From Sphaeroforma sirkka (lineage: Eukaryota; Opisthokonta; Ichthyosporea; Ichthyophonida), in contig LUCW03000222.1 of the NCBI GenBank assembly GCA_001586965.3, forward strand, positions 1 to 27,153: 27,153 nt of DNA, written 5' to 3'. Below are positions 1 to 9,404 of the stretch, piece after piece. Numbering within the stretch: the stretch's first letter is position 1; every line of letters starts with the position of its first letter. The notes under the pieces are model-generated. The model was not told the origin of the DNA. It did no database searches and saw nothing but the letters and a program-made list of their open reading frames with translations. The translations under genes and the position numbers were made by a program.

Positions 1-1740
1 GACCTTCGAGATGATCCCGGAAGTGTGTGAGACCATATACCAAGGCCAGCATAATTCCTTCATGATTGTTGCGTAATTGCGCTGTGCTGCGTTGAGGTCT
101 TGCTGAAGAACATTAGGTATTACGCGCTTCTTCCCTTCTATGGTCTGGAACAATGCACCTCCAATACCGTAGTCGCTTGCATCCGTTTCGAGTTGTAAAG
201 GTACTTCGTCGACGGGAAATTTCAACACTACTGCCTCAACTATGCAACTTTGCTTCATGGCATCCCAAGCTTGCTTGGTGTCTCTGTTCCCACCTGTCTC
301 CAATGATTTCCTTGAGGCTTCAGTCTTACAAATTCCCGGAGTGGGGCAACTACCTCTGCAAAGTTTGGTAGGTGCTCGTGAAGAAAGTTGGCTAATCCCA
401 AGGCCGATGCAATGTCTTTGTACTTCTTCGGGGTTGGCCAGTCAATGAGCTTGGCCTGCTTTTCATGGCAAATATCAATTCCGGCCTTCGATACTCGCTT
501 CCCTAGGATCATGACTTCTTTGACTGCAAAAAATGACATTTTGAAGGGTTTAGCTTGAAACTGTGGTACGTCAGCCGCCGAATGACCTCTTTCACTACTC
601 GTACGTGTTCCTCGTAGTCATCTGTTGCTATTACGATGTCGTCCAGGTAGTGGTGTGCCGGAAGTCCTTGCAATATCACACTCAGTGTACGCTGAAACTG
701 CTGCGTCGGTGTGTGTAGTCCAAATGGCGCTGATGTAAAGGAATACTGGCTTTTGCCATGTGTGAAACTGAATAAATACTGAGAATCAGGGTGAATTGGG
801 AGTCGATGGTACGCTGCGGTTAGATCCAATGTCGTGTAATATCTCTTCCCTTTGATGTTACCAATGATGTCGTTGATACGGGGAATAATGAACTGATCCG
901 CCGGTATTAATGCATTCACCGCTCTGAGGTCCAAACACACTCGCACTTTCTTTAGTTCTCCAGATTGAGTATACTCTGGCACGGCGAGCAAGGGTAAGTT
1001 GACGGAAGTGGCTGTATCCCTTTGAACTATGACCAAATCTTGAATCCACTTCTGCACCTGTCTATCTACCCATGGTATCCATTTGTCTGCTACAAAGTTC
1101 CTTACTGCCTTCCGCATCCTTGCAGCTTGATCTGGTGTCACTGGCAATCTAACTTCGCCTCCTTCCAGTCTGCACCTGTCCTTTTCTCGAATACCGTCAT
1201 TGTCCCTCAGTTCCTTGTCTAGTTCCAGGCGAACACCGGTTTCCTCGGTCAAATCTGGTGGTCGTCTCAACGGGTATTGGTTCCAATAGTTTGTCTAGCT
1301 CCGTTGGATCTATGGGTGAGAATGGCGACTGAAGGCCTCCCACGTATAGCCCTAAGCCAGGCATAAGATCCTGGCCTACGATCGCGTCGATAGCCGGTGG
1401 TAGATTCATTAGCTCGAAAGACTGTTCTGTGAGCTCTAGACCATATCGTACTGGAGTTTGTACGGTTGAGCCTATTCGCCGTGTACGAAGACTACGATCA
1501 GCTAGGTATATATAGGATCCCTCCGGAGCCGACTTAATTTGCAATCCCCAATCGTGTGCGGATGTCGAATCAATGCAACTTCTGTTTGCCCCAGAATCCA
1601 CTAACGCCCTGCATGTCTTACCGTTAATCAGGATGGATATGAATACTCGATTGTCCATTGAAAGTAATGGATCTTTGATCGATAGTATCACAGGTGTGCT
1701 AGACGGGAAAACTAAAGTTGCATCTACATCCGACACCCTT
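1..1740 (-). pseudogene. pol: pol of copy 1 (protease, RT, start of RNase H)
   Basis: Minus-strand pol, with protease from about 1740 to 1350, RT from about 1200 to 300, and RNase H entering at 1-240 before the window ends. The protease shows ALVDSGANRSCID, the aspartic protease D-S-G-A signature. RT shows LDLTAAYHRLPI, SAPFGLHT and the catalytic YLDDIV box. All segments match copy 3 closely. The reading frame is broken a few times. The Ty3/gypsy assignment rests on the RT and RNase H motifs and on the order of domains in copy 3. Confidence 0.85.
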
Positions 1741-1794
1741 ACGTCCTATTCCTGATCGCTGCCTATGGTTTCCCACGTTGCATCCTCTTCTAAC

Positions 1795-3817
1795 TCACCC
1801 TGTTCGATTTCGTCTGGGTGTGCCAGTATGGAAGCAATGTGTGTCTGTAGGCGTGGTCTCCTCCTGCTCCGTTTGCTGGTCGTCCGAGTCTGTTAGAGCC
1901 GTAATGGTGTTGACCGCGGGCAAACTCTTATCGAAGGATACGCCTTGCTTAAATCCTCGGCCCGAGTTGGATGTGAATCCAACCCTTTTGTTCGACTGGT
2001 AGTGCTTGCAGGATGATATATGCCTGAAACTGGGTGGGGCACCCGCTCTGCACGCGTAACACGTGGTGGTCGTAGACGTGCTTGTGCGTTGTGTGCTGCC
2101 TCCTCCTGTATTCGTATTCAAATTACGATCTCGTTGTTGGGCTGGAAACTGTCACGCCTATCCCCACATTCATCTGTGTCCGTACCCGTTGTCTGAGGAT
2201 GGCATCGGTTTCTTGTATGTCTGGATTTAAAATGCGGAGAAGGTCTTCAGTCTCCAGGTGGTCCCAACCTATGTGGTGTTGTAGCGTGCGTTCATACGTC
2301 ATATTACCTGTCAGGTCCTCGAGGGCCTGTATGAGGCAGTGATTAAGCAACCGCTTAGGAAAGTCCTTGCCCTTATCTGCTCGCTCCCAGGCTCTCTTGT
2401 GAACTTCCACAATCTTGTTCAAATGTTCCCTGGCTGACTCTACACCCTTGGTGCGGGGATTACCCTTCGCCAACTTCTTAAAGGTAGGGTCTACGGTGGC
2501 CTTGCTCTCATGTTGACAGATTTGGTCTATGACCTGTTCCGCCGGATATACCCTCAGCTCATTATGGTTGTCACGGAGATAGTCAATTGTGGCCTTTGCT
2601 GCCTTAAAATGTATGAGTACCTTATAGAACCAACGTACCATCCACGACTCATCTAGTCCTGAGACATGGGCGTTCTTCAGTGCCTCTTCTAGCGCCCCTC
2701 GTGTGTCTCTATCGGCTGTGCTGCTTAATTGATAACGGTCTAAAGGCCAATCGGGCCATGTCCGTGGCTCCGGAGCTCTGTTCTTCCTGATAGCTTCCAA
2801 TTGAGTATTCAACGCTCCTTTCAGTGTATCGATCGTGGACGTTAGTAATGTACATCTTGGGACATCGTAGTTTCCCTGTGCTCGACAAAGTTCATCCACA
2901 AAGAAAGATATCTTCCCTTCGAGGCGTTGACACATGGCTCGGCGGTGCTCGTTCCACTGCGCTGGTGTCATGATCGGCTCTCTCGCCTGTTCGTCTTTGT
3001 GCGGTCGTTTTCTGCTGCCATGAACATTACCGTCGTCGACATCACTAGACTTGCGCTTACCGTCGTCGACGTCACTATACTTGCGCTTACCGTCGTCAAC
3101 GTAACTAGCCTTGCGCATATCCTGTATCGATCGCGCGAAGTCTCGGTGCTGTCGGCTGAGTTCCCATCGTCTACGTAGTTGTTTTCGTTCGGCTTCCCTA
3201 CGATAATCCCCATGTGGGTCGCTCAAATATTGCTCTAGCTGTCGGCCCCTGATTTCGTCAGAGTTTTGCTGACGAGTGCCCGTGGCCCACCCTGACATAT
3301 TTCTATGCCGTTGGACTTGTCGCTCATCCCCGTTGCCTGCGAGGGAATCCTGACTTGCACTGGTAAAACTCCCCGATCGAGTTCGCTTTCGAGTGAAATC
3401 TCGTTCAGGTGCTCGGTGAAAAGGCTGCCATGAATGCGGTCTACCACCCGCTGAATGAATGCCCGAAGTACCTCGGACATTGGCTACCCTGTGTCGCTCA
3501 GCTGCTGGTTCAGCAGACTTTGAACGACTAGTATGCATAATCACAAATTGCACCTCACTGTCTTCTGGATCTGCTCTCCTCTTGCCGATAAGCGAGACCC
3601 GTGCCCCAACTGATGTCGCCTGCTTGCTGCCTGGCCCACGTCTTGGTCTGTCTGTTCATATCGCGGTTGTTCATCTCTTCGACGCGATGCTACTGTCTGG
3701 CGCGAAGAAGCTGTGCCTCCTTGGTCGGTCTGCTCGAAATCTGACAAAGATCTCTGGGTTGCTTTTGCCGTCGCGACGAGTGCGTCGAGGGCTGCGGGGT
3801 GTTGGACGCATAGGCAT
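1795..3817 (-). pseudogene. gag: gag of copy 1
   Basis: Structural polyprotein of the family, expected to form the virus-like particle and bind the element RNA. It begins MPMRPAPRS at 3817, as in copies 2 and 3. An Arg/Ser-rich N-terminal third is followed by a conserved region with TWPDWPLDRY and SGLDESWMVRWFYKV, which I take as capsid, and then a Cys/His knuckle (CYAC...H...C). A 10-residue VDDGKRKxSD repeat is present three times here (3025-3115) against two in the other copies, a 30-bp minisatellite. The frame is broken a few times. Protease follows on the same strand. Confidence 0.85.
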
Positions 3818-3889
3818 CTTGATGTTAAGACTTCGATGTATGGCTTTGTGTTGTTGATGAATAGTTGGTCCAGATTGAAGGAGTGTCGG

Positions 3890-3903
3890 CTATTATATAA
3901 TAG
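3890..3903 (-). promoter_or_regulatory. TATA-like palindrome before gag, copy 1
   Basis: A perfect 14-bp palindrome, CTATTATATAATAG, just upstream of the gag ATG (3817 on the minus strand). It recurs at 12013-12026 and 18904-18917. Its position suits a TATA box for a gag transcript starting in the leader; promoter activity is inferred. Confidence 0.45.
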
Positions 3904-4852
3904 TTGACTTCAGCCATTTTGTGTTACACACTTTCTTCCGCCGTTCTCCTCTCGTGATACCAAAATAGCTAATTATCATTGAATCATGTTGATGTCTACA
4001 AGGTCTGCTTGCGGGTCCCCGAAAACTCGTTGCGCTCGAATACACCTTGCTCCTTAATGATTGCTAATCATTTTGTTTGGGTTGGTTTTGTTAATGAGTA
4101 CTCGTTTTGCTCTCCTTTGCTCTGCCTATAGGAGTAATTAAGAGTTGCTGATAGACTCGAAGCGTGTTCAATGATCAACCGCCTGTCGTGTTCTAGCGTT
4201 CTGAATGCTCCTTTAATCCAACCTTCGGACCACTGTACTCCAACATCAATCAAATCCGAGGCCTGCAGCCAGGAAGTTCAGGTCAAGGTTCCCAAGAATA
4301 ACCTTGAAGCCCAAGGTAGTTACATCGGTTATGAAGTTGGAAAACGAAAAAACAAATTCCTTATTCAAACCAACTTGAGTGTATTTGCATGATGCCTGAT
4401 AAGTGCTGTCTACTTTTGCATGTACTATTTCTTCTGTACCTTGCAAGAGTCCGCTGCATCTTGACGATTCGCCTTATACGTCGGTGATAACGTTCTCCTT
4501 AGTTTTCACCAACAATCATACAACCGCACCAGGCTATGTTGGTCCTACGGCTGATTCACTTACGTTGACTTCCTTTCTCTCTAGAATGGAAATTTAAGTA
4601 TATATATGTATATATGTATATATATATACGAAAATGTATGGATTAAAAAATCAAAAGAAGAATGAATGGTTGTTGGGAAATGGTCGGATGACTAATTAAT
4701 CTATAAAAATTTAGAAATAAAAAATGCTAAAAATTGCATATATTACTAATCACTCCAATTTGCTCTAGATTTAAAATAATTTTAAAAATATGCATAAAAT
4801 ATAAATATATATATATATAAATCACGCAAGTGTATCAACCCGAGCAAAACGG

Positions 4853-4865
<13 letters not shown>

Positions 4866-4905
<40 letters not shown>

Positions 4906-4939
4906 TTAAATAAAATTAGTAGCATTCGACCGGATGGAT

Positions 4940-5022
<83 letters not shown>
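4866..5022. repeat. (TA)n microsatellites in leader of copy 1
   Basis: Two long TA tracts (about 4866-4899 and 4942-5022), with a shorter one near 5158-5173, each next to a copy of the AAATCACGCAA / CGAGCAAAACGG motif. The same motif and tract pairing recurs in copy 2, where the longest tract reaches ~145 bp. Confidence 0.95.
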
Positions 5023-5026
<4 letters not shown>

Positions 5027-5233
5027 GAAAAAAAAAAAAAGAAAAAGAAATAAAATGCTCATCAGCTAAATAAAATGGGCACCTGTTAATTTTCTGCATA
5101 TATTACTAATCACTCCAATTTGCTCTAGATTTATAATAATAATAAAATCTGCATGATGTATATATATATATATGAAAATCACGCAAACGTATCAAACCGA
5201 GCAAAACGGAAGGTGGGGATTTCTTTTCACTTA

Positions 5234-5388
5234 TCTGTGCTCGGAAGACTTTGCTCCTGTCGTAGTTTGCAAGCTCCTTTCGGCTATCCGGTTCTGAGGG
5301 AGATCAACTCCCCTGTGCTCGGAAGACTTTGCTCCTGTCGTACTTTACAAGCTCCTTTCAGCTACCCGGTTCTGAGGAGATCAACTCC
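5234..5388 (-). repeat. 78-bp tandem doublet in leader of copy 1
   Basis: Two similar head-to-tail units begin at 5234 and 5312, each with TGTGCTCGGAAGACTTTGCT and a GGTTCTGAGG core. They lie roughly 100-250 bp inside the LTR. The same doublet stands at 14011-14166 in copy 2 and is absent from copy 3. Confidence 0.9.
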
Positions 5389-5481
5389 TGTAATTCGTCA
5401 ATAAAATGAACTTCTCCGTCCACTATTATCCTCGAGATAAAATCGAATAATACACCTAAAGTAACTAGTCGTAAAAAAAAA

Positions 5482-5661
5482 TGTAGTAAACACATCAAAA
5501 TACGATACTAAAACCTACTGAGTCTCCCTGAGGCTCAGTGCGGTGTATTTATTCTTATATTTGATTGTCTACGTGGTCTACAAATAATTCACCTCGTGTG
5601 AATTAATTGTAAATTAATTCTAACTCCACACTGATAGTGGTTTAAGGGGACTTTTACCACA
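5482..5661 (-). repeat. 5' LTR of copy 1 (180 bp)
   Basis: On the minus strand it starts TGTGGTAAAAG and ends TTTACTACA, so it has TG...CA ends. It matches the LTRs at 14256-14435, 18589-18770 and 25238-25418. A TATA-like AATATAAGAATAAATA stretch and a CTGAG...CTCAG hairpin lie in the 3' half, where the promoter and transcript start would be expected. Confidence 0.9.
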
Positions 5662-5779
5662 TTGATAGTGGGAATCAGGATTTCCAACTCAGCGAACGTA
5701 GACCCATGAAGTCTTTGTATAAGCCTCCTAGGACCGTGAGGGAGATGATATCTCGATTCACGAAGATATGCAAACCACA

Positions 5780-6700
5780 CTGGAAGTATAATTTTACCTT
5801 CACTTAGGATGGACAGCAGTATCTGTTCAAGGGAGCACCATTTGGTCTACATACGTTTCCAGCCTTCTTTCAATAGATCATGCAGGACCCGTTGAGAGAC
5901 ATGGACAATGTACAGGTATATATCGACGATATAGTGGTATTTACTATAACCAAAGAGGAGTATGATAGTGTTGTGCGTGAGGTTTTAGCTACGCTGAATA
6001 TGCATATGTGCGAAATCAACAGCAACAAGGTCAGTTTGGTGTAAATGAGATACATTTGTTGGGATATCAGGTCTCCGGGGACGATATTATGATCGACCCC
6101 GGAAAGGTCGAACACTTGCTGGATCGGAGAACCCCTACTACAAGCAAAGATATTAACAACATGTGCGGATTCGTCAACTTCCTGTCAGATGCAGTTCCAC
6201 ACTTGGCAAGCTACCTTATGCCTTTCGAACATTTACGATGTCACAAGGCTAGATTGGCAGCGTTGTGGGTTAAAGAATGTGATGATGCCTTTTAGCAGCT
6301 CAAAACAGTGGTTCAGCGGGCTCCAGTAGTCCAGCCACCGAAACATGGAGTACCATTCATGGTGGCTACAGACGCATCCGACATGGCGTTAGGAGGCGTT
6401 CTGTATCAAATGATTGACGGGAAACCGAGATACGTGCAGTTCTTTAGCAGGGCTATGGACTCGTCACAAATCAACTACCCGACGGTGCAACAAGAGCTGT
6501 TGGCTATTGTGACTGCACTCACTCATTTTAAGGACTGGGGATTTTAGAACCCCAACTCACAATTGGTCAGTCGATGGCACGATACGAATGCAAATTTTCC
6601 ATTTAGCATCACACATACCGGGGATGCATACTCACTTATCGGATATGCTGTCACGCTTTGTACCGTACTTCAACAAAATGGGCCGAGAGTTACTAGCTAC
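5780..6700 (+). pseudogene. pol: RT and RNase H remains of element X
   Basis: The RT part shows KGAPFGLHTFPAFFQ and the catalytic box as VYIDDIVVF, followed by a connection region with LLGYQVSGDDI. RNase H follows with MVATDASDMALGGVLYQ and a conserved PTVQQELLAIVTALTHFKDW stretch. This order and these motifs are typical of Ty3/gypsy. Similarity to copy 3 is moderate, at protein level only, so X is a separate family. The N-terminal half of RT is missing at the junction with copy 1. The region is broken several times. Confidence 0.8.
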
Positions 6701-6742
6701 GGATTGGATGGCCAATTCTAGATGGTTTAAGATTGCGACAAC

Positions 6743-6770
6743 AGGGTTTTAGGGTTTTATAAAACCCTAA
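6743..6770. repeat. Telomere-like tract with palindrome (X, tract 1)
   Basis: GGGTTTTAGGG leads into the perfect 16-bp palindrome GGGTTTTATAAAACCC (6752-6767) and CCCTAA. It looks like two telomere-like ends joined head to head. It lies between RNase H and the NPPW domain of X. Confidence 0.7.
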
Positions 6771-6774
6771 TACC

Positions 6775-6960
6775 CTTGACATGTTTGCAGCACATCATAA
6801 TGCGCAGCTGCTGCGATACCGGACTCTGAAACATCCAGAAGGTGATGAGTTTCAAATCGACTTAACAGATGAGAACGCATGGGCGAATCCACCGTGGTTG
6901 TTGATATCACAGTTGCTAATTATGTACATATACTAGATGCTACCATCACGTTGTGTTGTC
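6775..6960 (+). pseudogene. NPPW (Dam-methyltransferase-like) domain remains in element X
   Basis: Directly after RNase H lies LDMFAAHHNAQLLRY, then 36 codons from its Asp to an NPPW tetrad (6886-6897), then a hydrophobic helix-like LLISQLLI. Copy 3 has the same two motifs 35 codons apart in the same place (23052 and 23157). Established knowledge: N6-adenine methyltransferases use a D/N/S-P-P-Y/F/W catalytic motif, and DIRS-type retrotransposons carry a phage-Dam-like domain after RNase H. Assignment to that fold is inference from short motifs, and activity is unknown. Confidence 0.5.
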
Positions 6961-7156
6961 CCGTAAGACATTCAGATAAATGGCTCCCACAGTTGATATC
7001 GATGATACAATGTGAGCCCATATATGTGGATAGAGAGGTAGATACTTTCTCTACCAGGGTACCCGTGCAGGTCAGAAGATGCCTTGGCGATATACAATCA
7101 TATGTCGAATAGGTCCAGTTGGAACATCCAAATGAACACAGTTCAAGACCTTCAAG

Positions 7157-7180
7157 GGTTTAGAATTTAGGGTTTTAGCG
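7157..7180 (+). repeat. Telomere-like tract flanked by an 11-bp direct repeat (X, tract 2)
   Basis: GGTTTAGAATTTAGGGTTTT and a short tail, bounded by AGACCTTCAAG on both sides (7146-7156 and 7181-7191). The flanking duplication suggests insertion of telomere-like DNA during repair of a staggered break. Confidence 0.7.
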
Positions 7181-7658
7181 AGACCTTCAAGCGTAAGGTT
7201 GAAGAATCCAAGATTCCATTCTTGACACCTAAGTTTCAACGAGAGGCTGAGACGACACACGAAAATGCAGTATGCGTTACCGAGGTAAAATCTAATCCTA
7301 CAGTAACAAAGAGGAACAAGTCACTAGCGAAAGCATTCTACAAGGAGATACGTTCTGACAGGGACGATTTTCCAGATGTATACCACCATGCTACTCTACC
7401 CATGGACAAGGAGTATATTAGTAGAATTCACACGGCCGATCTTTCAGGCGAGATGAGACCAGACGAATCTTCAAGTCCCAGTGATGTAGTAGCGGAATCC
7501 TAACCTCCAGACATTGACTCAGCGAGTTCATCGGAGGACGACATTCTGAAGTGGTTAAGGCAAAATTATGCGCTTAAACACGTGGATAAGGTTATGACTG
7601 AGAAAGATTGCAAGAGCAATTATACACCCAAAGCTTAGGCAATATATATCTCAGGTGC

Positions 7659-7738
7659 ATCACAAATGCAACGACTGCGAAGATAGCCGGATCAAGCGCT
7701 ATGGATATGTCCCATTTCTGTCACGTGTTTGAAGTTGC
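7659..7738 (+). repeat. X block repeated at 8679-8847
   Basis: 7659-7716 (58 bp) recurs at 8679-8736 with one difference, and 7717-7738 (22 bp) recurs at 8826-8847. The inverted fragment lies between the two occurrences. This duplicated-flank pattern fits template switching or repair with duplication around the insertion. Confidence 0.9.
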
Positions 7739-8656
7739 ACTGAATGGTGCTGTCTTGTGTCGCCGAGATATTCGGACGTTCTGGCACAGCATAATAAGTG
7801 GTAGCCGGACATACCATGCCGTAGGTAAAGATTCACATAGCTTGCGAACTCCTTCTTGTATGTCTCTGTGTCTTCTCTCCGCTGCTCCCAGAACCTGAGG
7901 ACGATATGGTGGCGACTTTGCATGCATCACTCCATACCATGCCGTAGGTAAAGATTCACATAGCTTGCGAACTCCTTCTTGTATGTCTCTGTGTCTTCTC
8001 TCCGCTGCTCCCAGAACCTGAGGACGATATGGTGGCGACTTTGCATGCATCACTCCAACTTCTTGAGTTATTAGTTTAACAATCTTGTTCGAAAACTCAC
8101 CTCCCTCGTCTGATTGGATTTTCCTGGGAAAATCATGTTCCCCAAACACCTCCATAAGTTTCGGTGTCACCACTTCTGCTGAAGTACCCCGTTGCTATAT
8201 ACAAGACGTGTAATATATATCGATTTCCTGCTGCTGAAACTAGTGGCATTGGAAGCATGTCGACTTGAATATGATCCCACGGATACTTTGCCGTTATATT
8301 AATCATCGGGTGAAATCCCTTTCGTAACACCCTCTGTCCTAGACATGTGCGACAGTTTCTCCTAACTGTTTGTGCAAGTTCCAGAGCGTTAGGCCACAAA
8401 TGTCCGTACTGCTGTAGTTAAGCAATTGTATTGTATCCTCTGCTCTATGATGCCCAATCTCATGCTGACACAAGGTGAGCTGTGTGCGACGGCTTATCTC
8501 TTCCTCATCTGGAGAATCCGTCATGGCTACTTCCGAGGTAGCGATCGATACTAGCCGAGACGTATCTAATGGGGTGACTTTCGATACTGAGGACGAGTCG
8601 GCATATCCCAATCGTGCTGAAAACGTCGCTGGAAGGCTGTAACCATTGCGTGGGCC
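7737..8656 (-). mobile_element. Inverted family A integrase fragment inside X
   Basis: This minus-strand block matches the integrase region of copy 3 (about 23384-24203), including DHIQVDMLPMPLVSAAG, IQSDEGGEF and LGAAERRHRD. It has no LTRs, so it arrived by rearrangement or repair rather than by integration. One end joins X at 7737 through a few shared bases; the other ends at a telomere-like tract (8657-8678), after which X sequence resumes with a repeat of an earlier block. It also holds a 123-bp tandem duplication. Confidence 0.85.
7811..8056 (-). repeat. 123-bp tandem duplication in the inverted fragment
   Basis: Two head-to-tail units (7811-7933 and 7934-8056), apparently identical by eye, 123 bp or 41 codons each. 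Each encodes MHAKSPPYRPQVLGAAERRH within the integrase core. Copy 3 has a single unit at the matching place. Near-identity points to a recent duplication. Confidence 0.93.
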
Positions 8657-8678
8657 TAAAAACCCTAAACCCTAAATT
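8657..8678 (-). repeat. Telomere-like tract at a rearrangement junction (X, tract 3)
   Basis: TAAAAACCCTAAACCCTAAA sits exactly between the inverted family A fragment (ending at 8656) and the resumption of X (8679). On the minus strand it reads as TTTAGGG repeats. Confidence 0.8.
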
Positions 8679-8739
8679 ATCACAAATGCAACGACTGCGA
8701 AGATAGCCGGATCAAGCGCTATGGATATGCCCCATTAAA

Positions 8740-9220
8740 GATTGTATCAGAAGACGAATTGTGACGCAGGGTTATCATTGATTTGGTTGAGCTACCCACG
8801 TCCGAACACAGGAAAGATAAGTATGTCTGTCACGTGTTTGAAGTTGCTTCACGATGTAACGTTCTATATCCTCTGAAAGACAAATCAACACCCACTGTGG
8901 CTGAGTGCATATATAAGTGTTTCGCAGATTTTGGCTGGCCAGCTATTGTATGTACCTACAAGGTTAGTGAGTTTACAGGAGATATCCTGACGACACTCTT
9001 ACTCGTTGCGGGATCATGTCACAAGATGGGCGTATCTTATAAGCCTCAGACACAAGGTGCGAATGAGGTACGACACAGAAAGGTGAAAGAGTTCAAGCGT
9101 GGAGCCTTGCTAGACAATGCTGGCATGTGGCCATACTCAACTAATTGGGTACAGACACAAATGAACAACACACCGGATTTAGTCACTGGTACAACACCCG
9201 CTCACTATTTCAGGGGCCGT
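8740..9220 (+). pseudogene. pol: Integrase core remains of element X
   Basis: Resembles a retroviral-type integrase catalytic core: VIIDLVELP near the start, a DFGWPAIV stretch, SEFTGD, and SYKPQTQGANEVRHRKVKEF at the place of the final catalytic Glu. The latter part (PYSTNWVQTQMNNTPDLVTG, then TTPAHYFRGR) matches the usual C-terminal end of gypsy integrase cores. A zinc-finger remnant with HHKCNDC lies at ~7600-7716 and is partly repeated at 8679-8736. The region is degraded. The family is clear from the arrangement, but closeness to any known clade cannot be judged here. Confidence 0.7.
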
Positions 9221-9386
9221 TAAAGTGAATTACAAGTACCTTTCAACAAGGATTCTCAGGAACACCATGTTTTACCATGTTTAGAGAAGATGCGTCGTAC
9301 CAGAGATGTCGTCTTTTCTTGCTTGAGAGAGATAAGGACATCGCACTCAAGAAGAGACAGAAGCGATGGAAGGATTCGAAGGATAT

Positions 9387-9403
9387 GTTTTAGGGTTTTA
9401 GAG
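9387..9403 (+). repeat. Telomere-like tract (X, tract 4)
   Basis: GTTTTAGGGTTTTAGAG lies between the integrase core and the GPY/F module of X. It is short, about two units, and would be unremarkable alone; it counts as part of the series in X and Y. Confidence 0.5.
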
Positions 9404-9404
9404 T

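Larger units (their letters stand above)
3818..5481 (-). other. Long leader of copy 1
   Basis: About 1.66 kb without convincing coding sequence between the LTR and gag. From the LTR inwards it holds a 78-bp tandem doublet (5234-5388), two diverged ~330-bp repeats each containing a (TA)n tract and an AAATCACGCAA motif, an A/T-rich stretch, and a block (3890-4590) ending in a TATA-like palindrome next to gag. The whole layout recurs in copy 2, so it belongs to the element. Open frames here are short, not conserved in frame, or made of translated TA repeats. Confidence 0.75.
1..5661 (-). mobile_element. Family A Ty3/gypsy element, copy 1 (3' part beyond window)
   Basis: A Ty3/gypsy LTR retrotransposon fossil on the minus strand, closely matching copy 3 (18589-25418) along its length. 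Reading from the LTR at 5661 downwards it has LTR, a ~1.66 kb leader, gag, aspartic protease, reverse transcriptase and the beginning of RNase H, where the window ends. The 3' LTR lies outside, so no target-site duplication can be tested. Its leader is like that of copy 2 and much longer than that of copy 3. The coding part is broken a few times, yet similarity to the other copies is very high, so the copy is young compared with X, Y and Z. The flank at 5662 is element X, so copy 1 probably inserted into X or was joined to it by a later rearrangement. Confidence 0.9.

Noticed and set aside
4068-4597. Overlapping short ORFs on both strands in the gag-proximal leader block, similar in copies 1 and 2.
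   Set aside because: They lie in several frames on both strands with no recognisable protein; shared DNA identity explains their recurrence.
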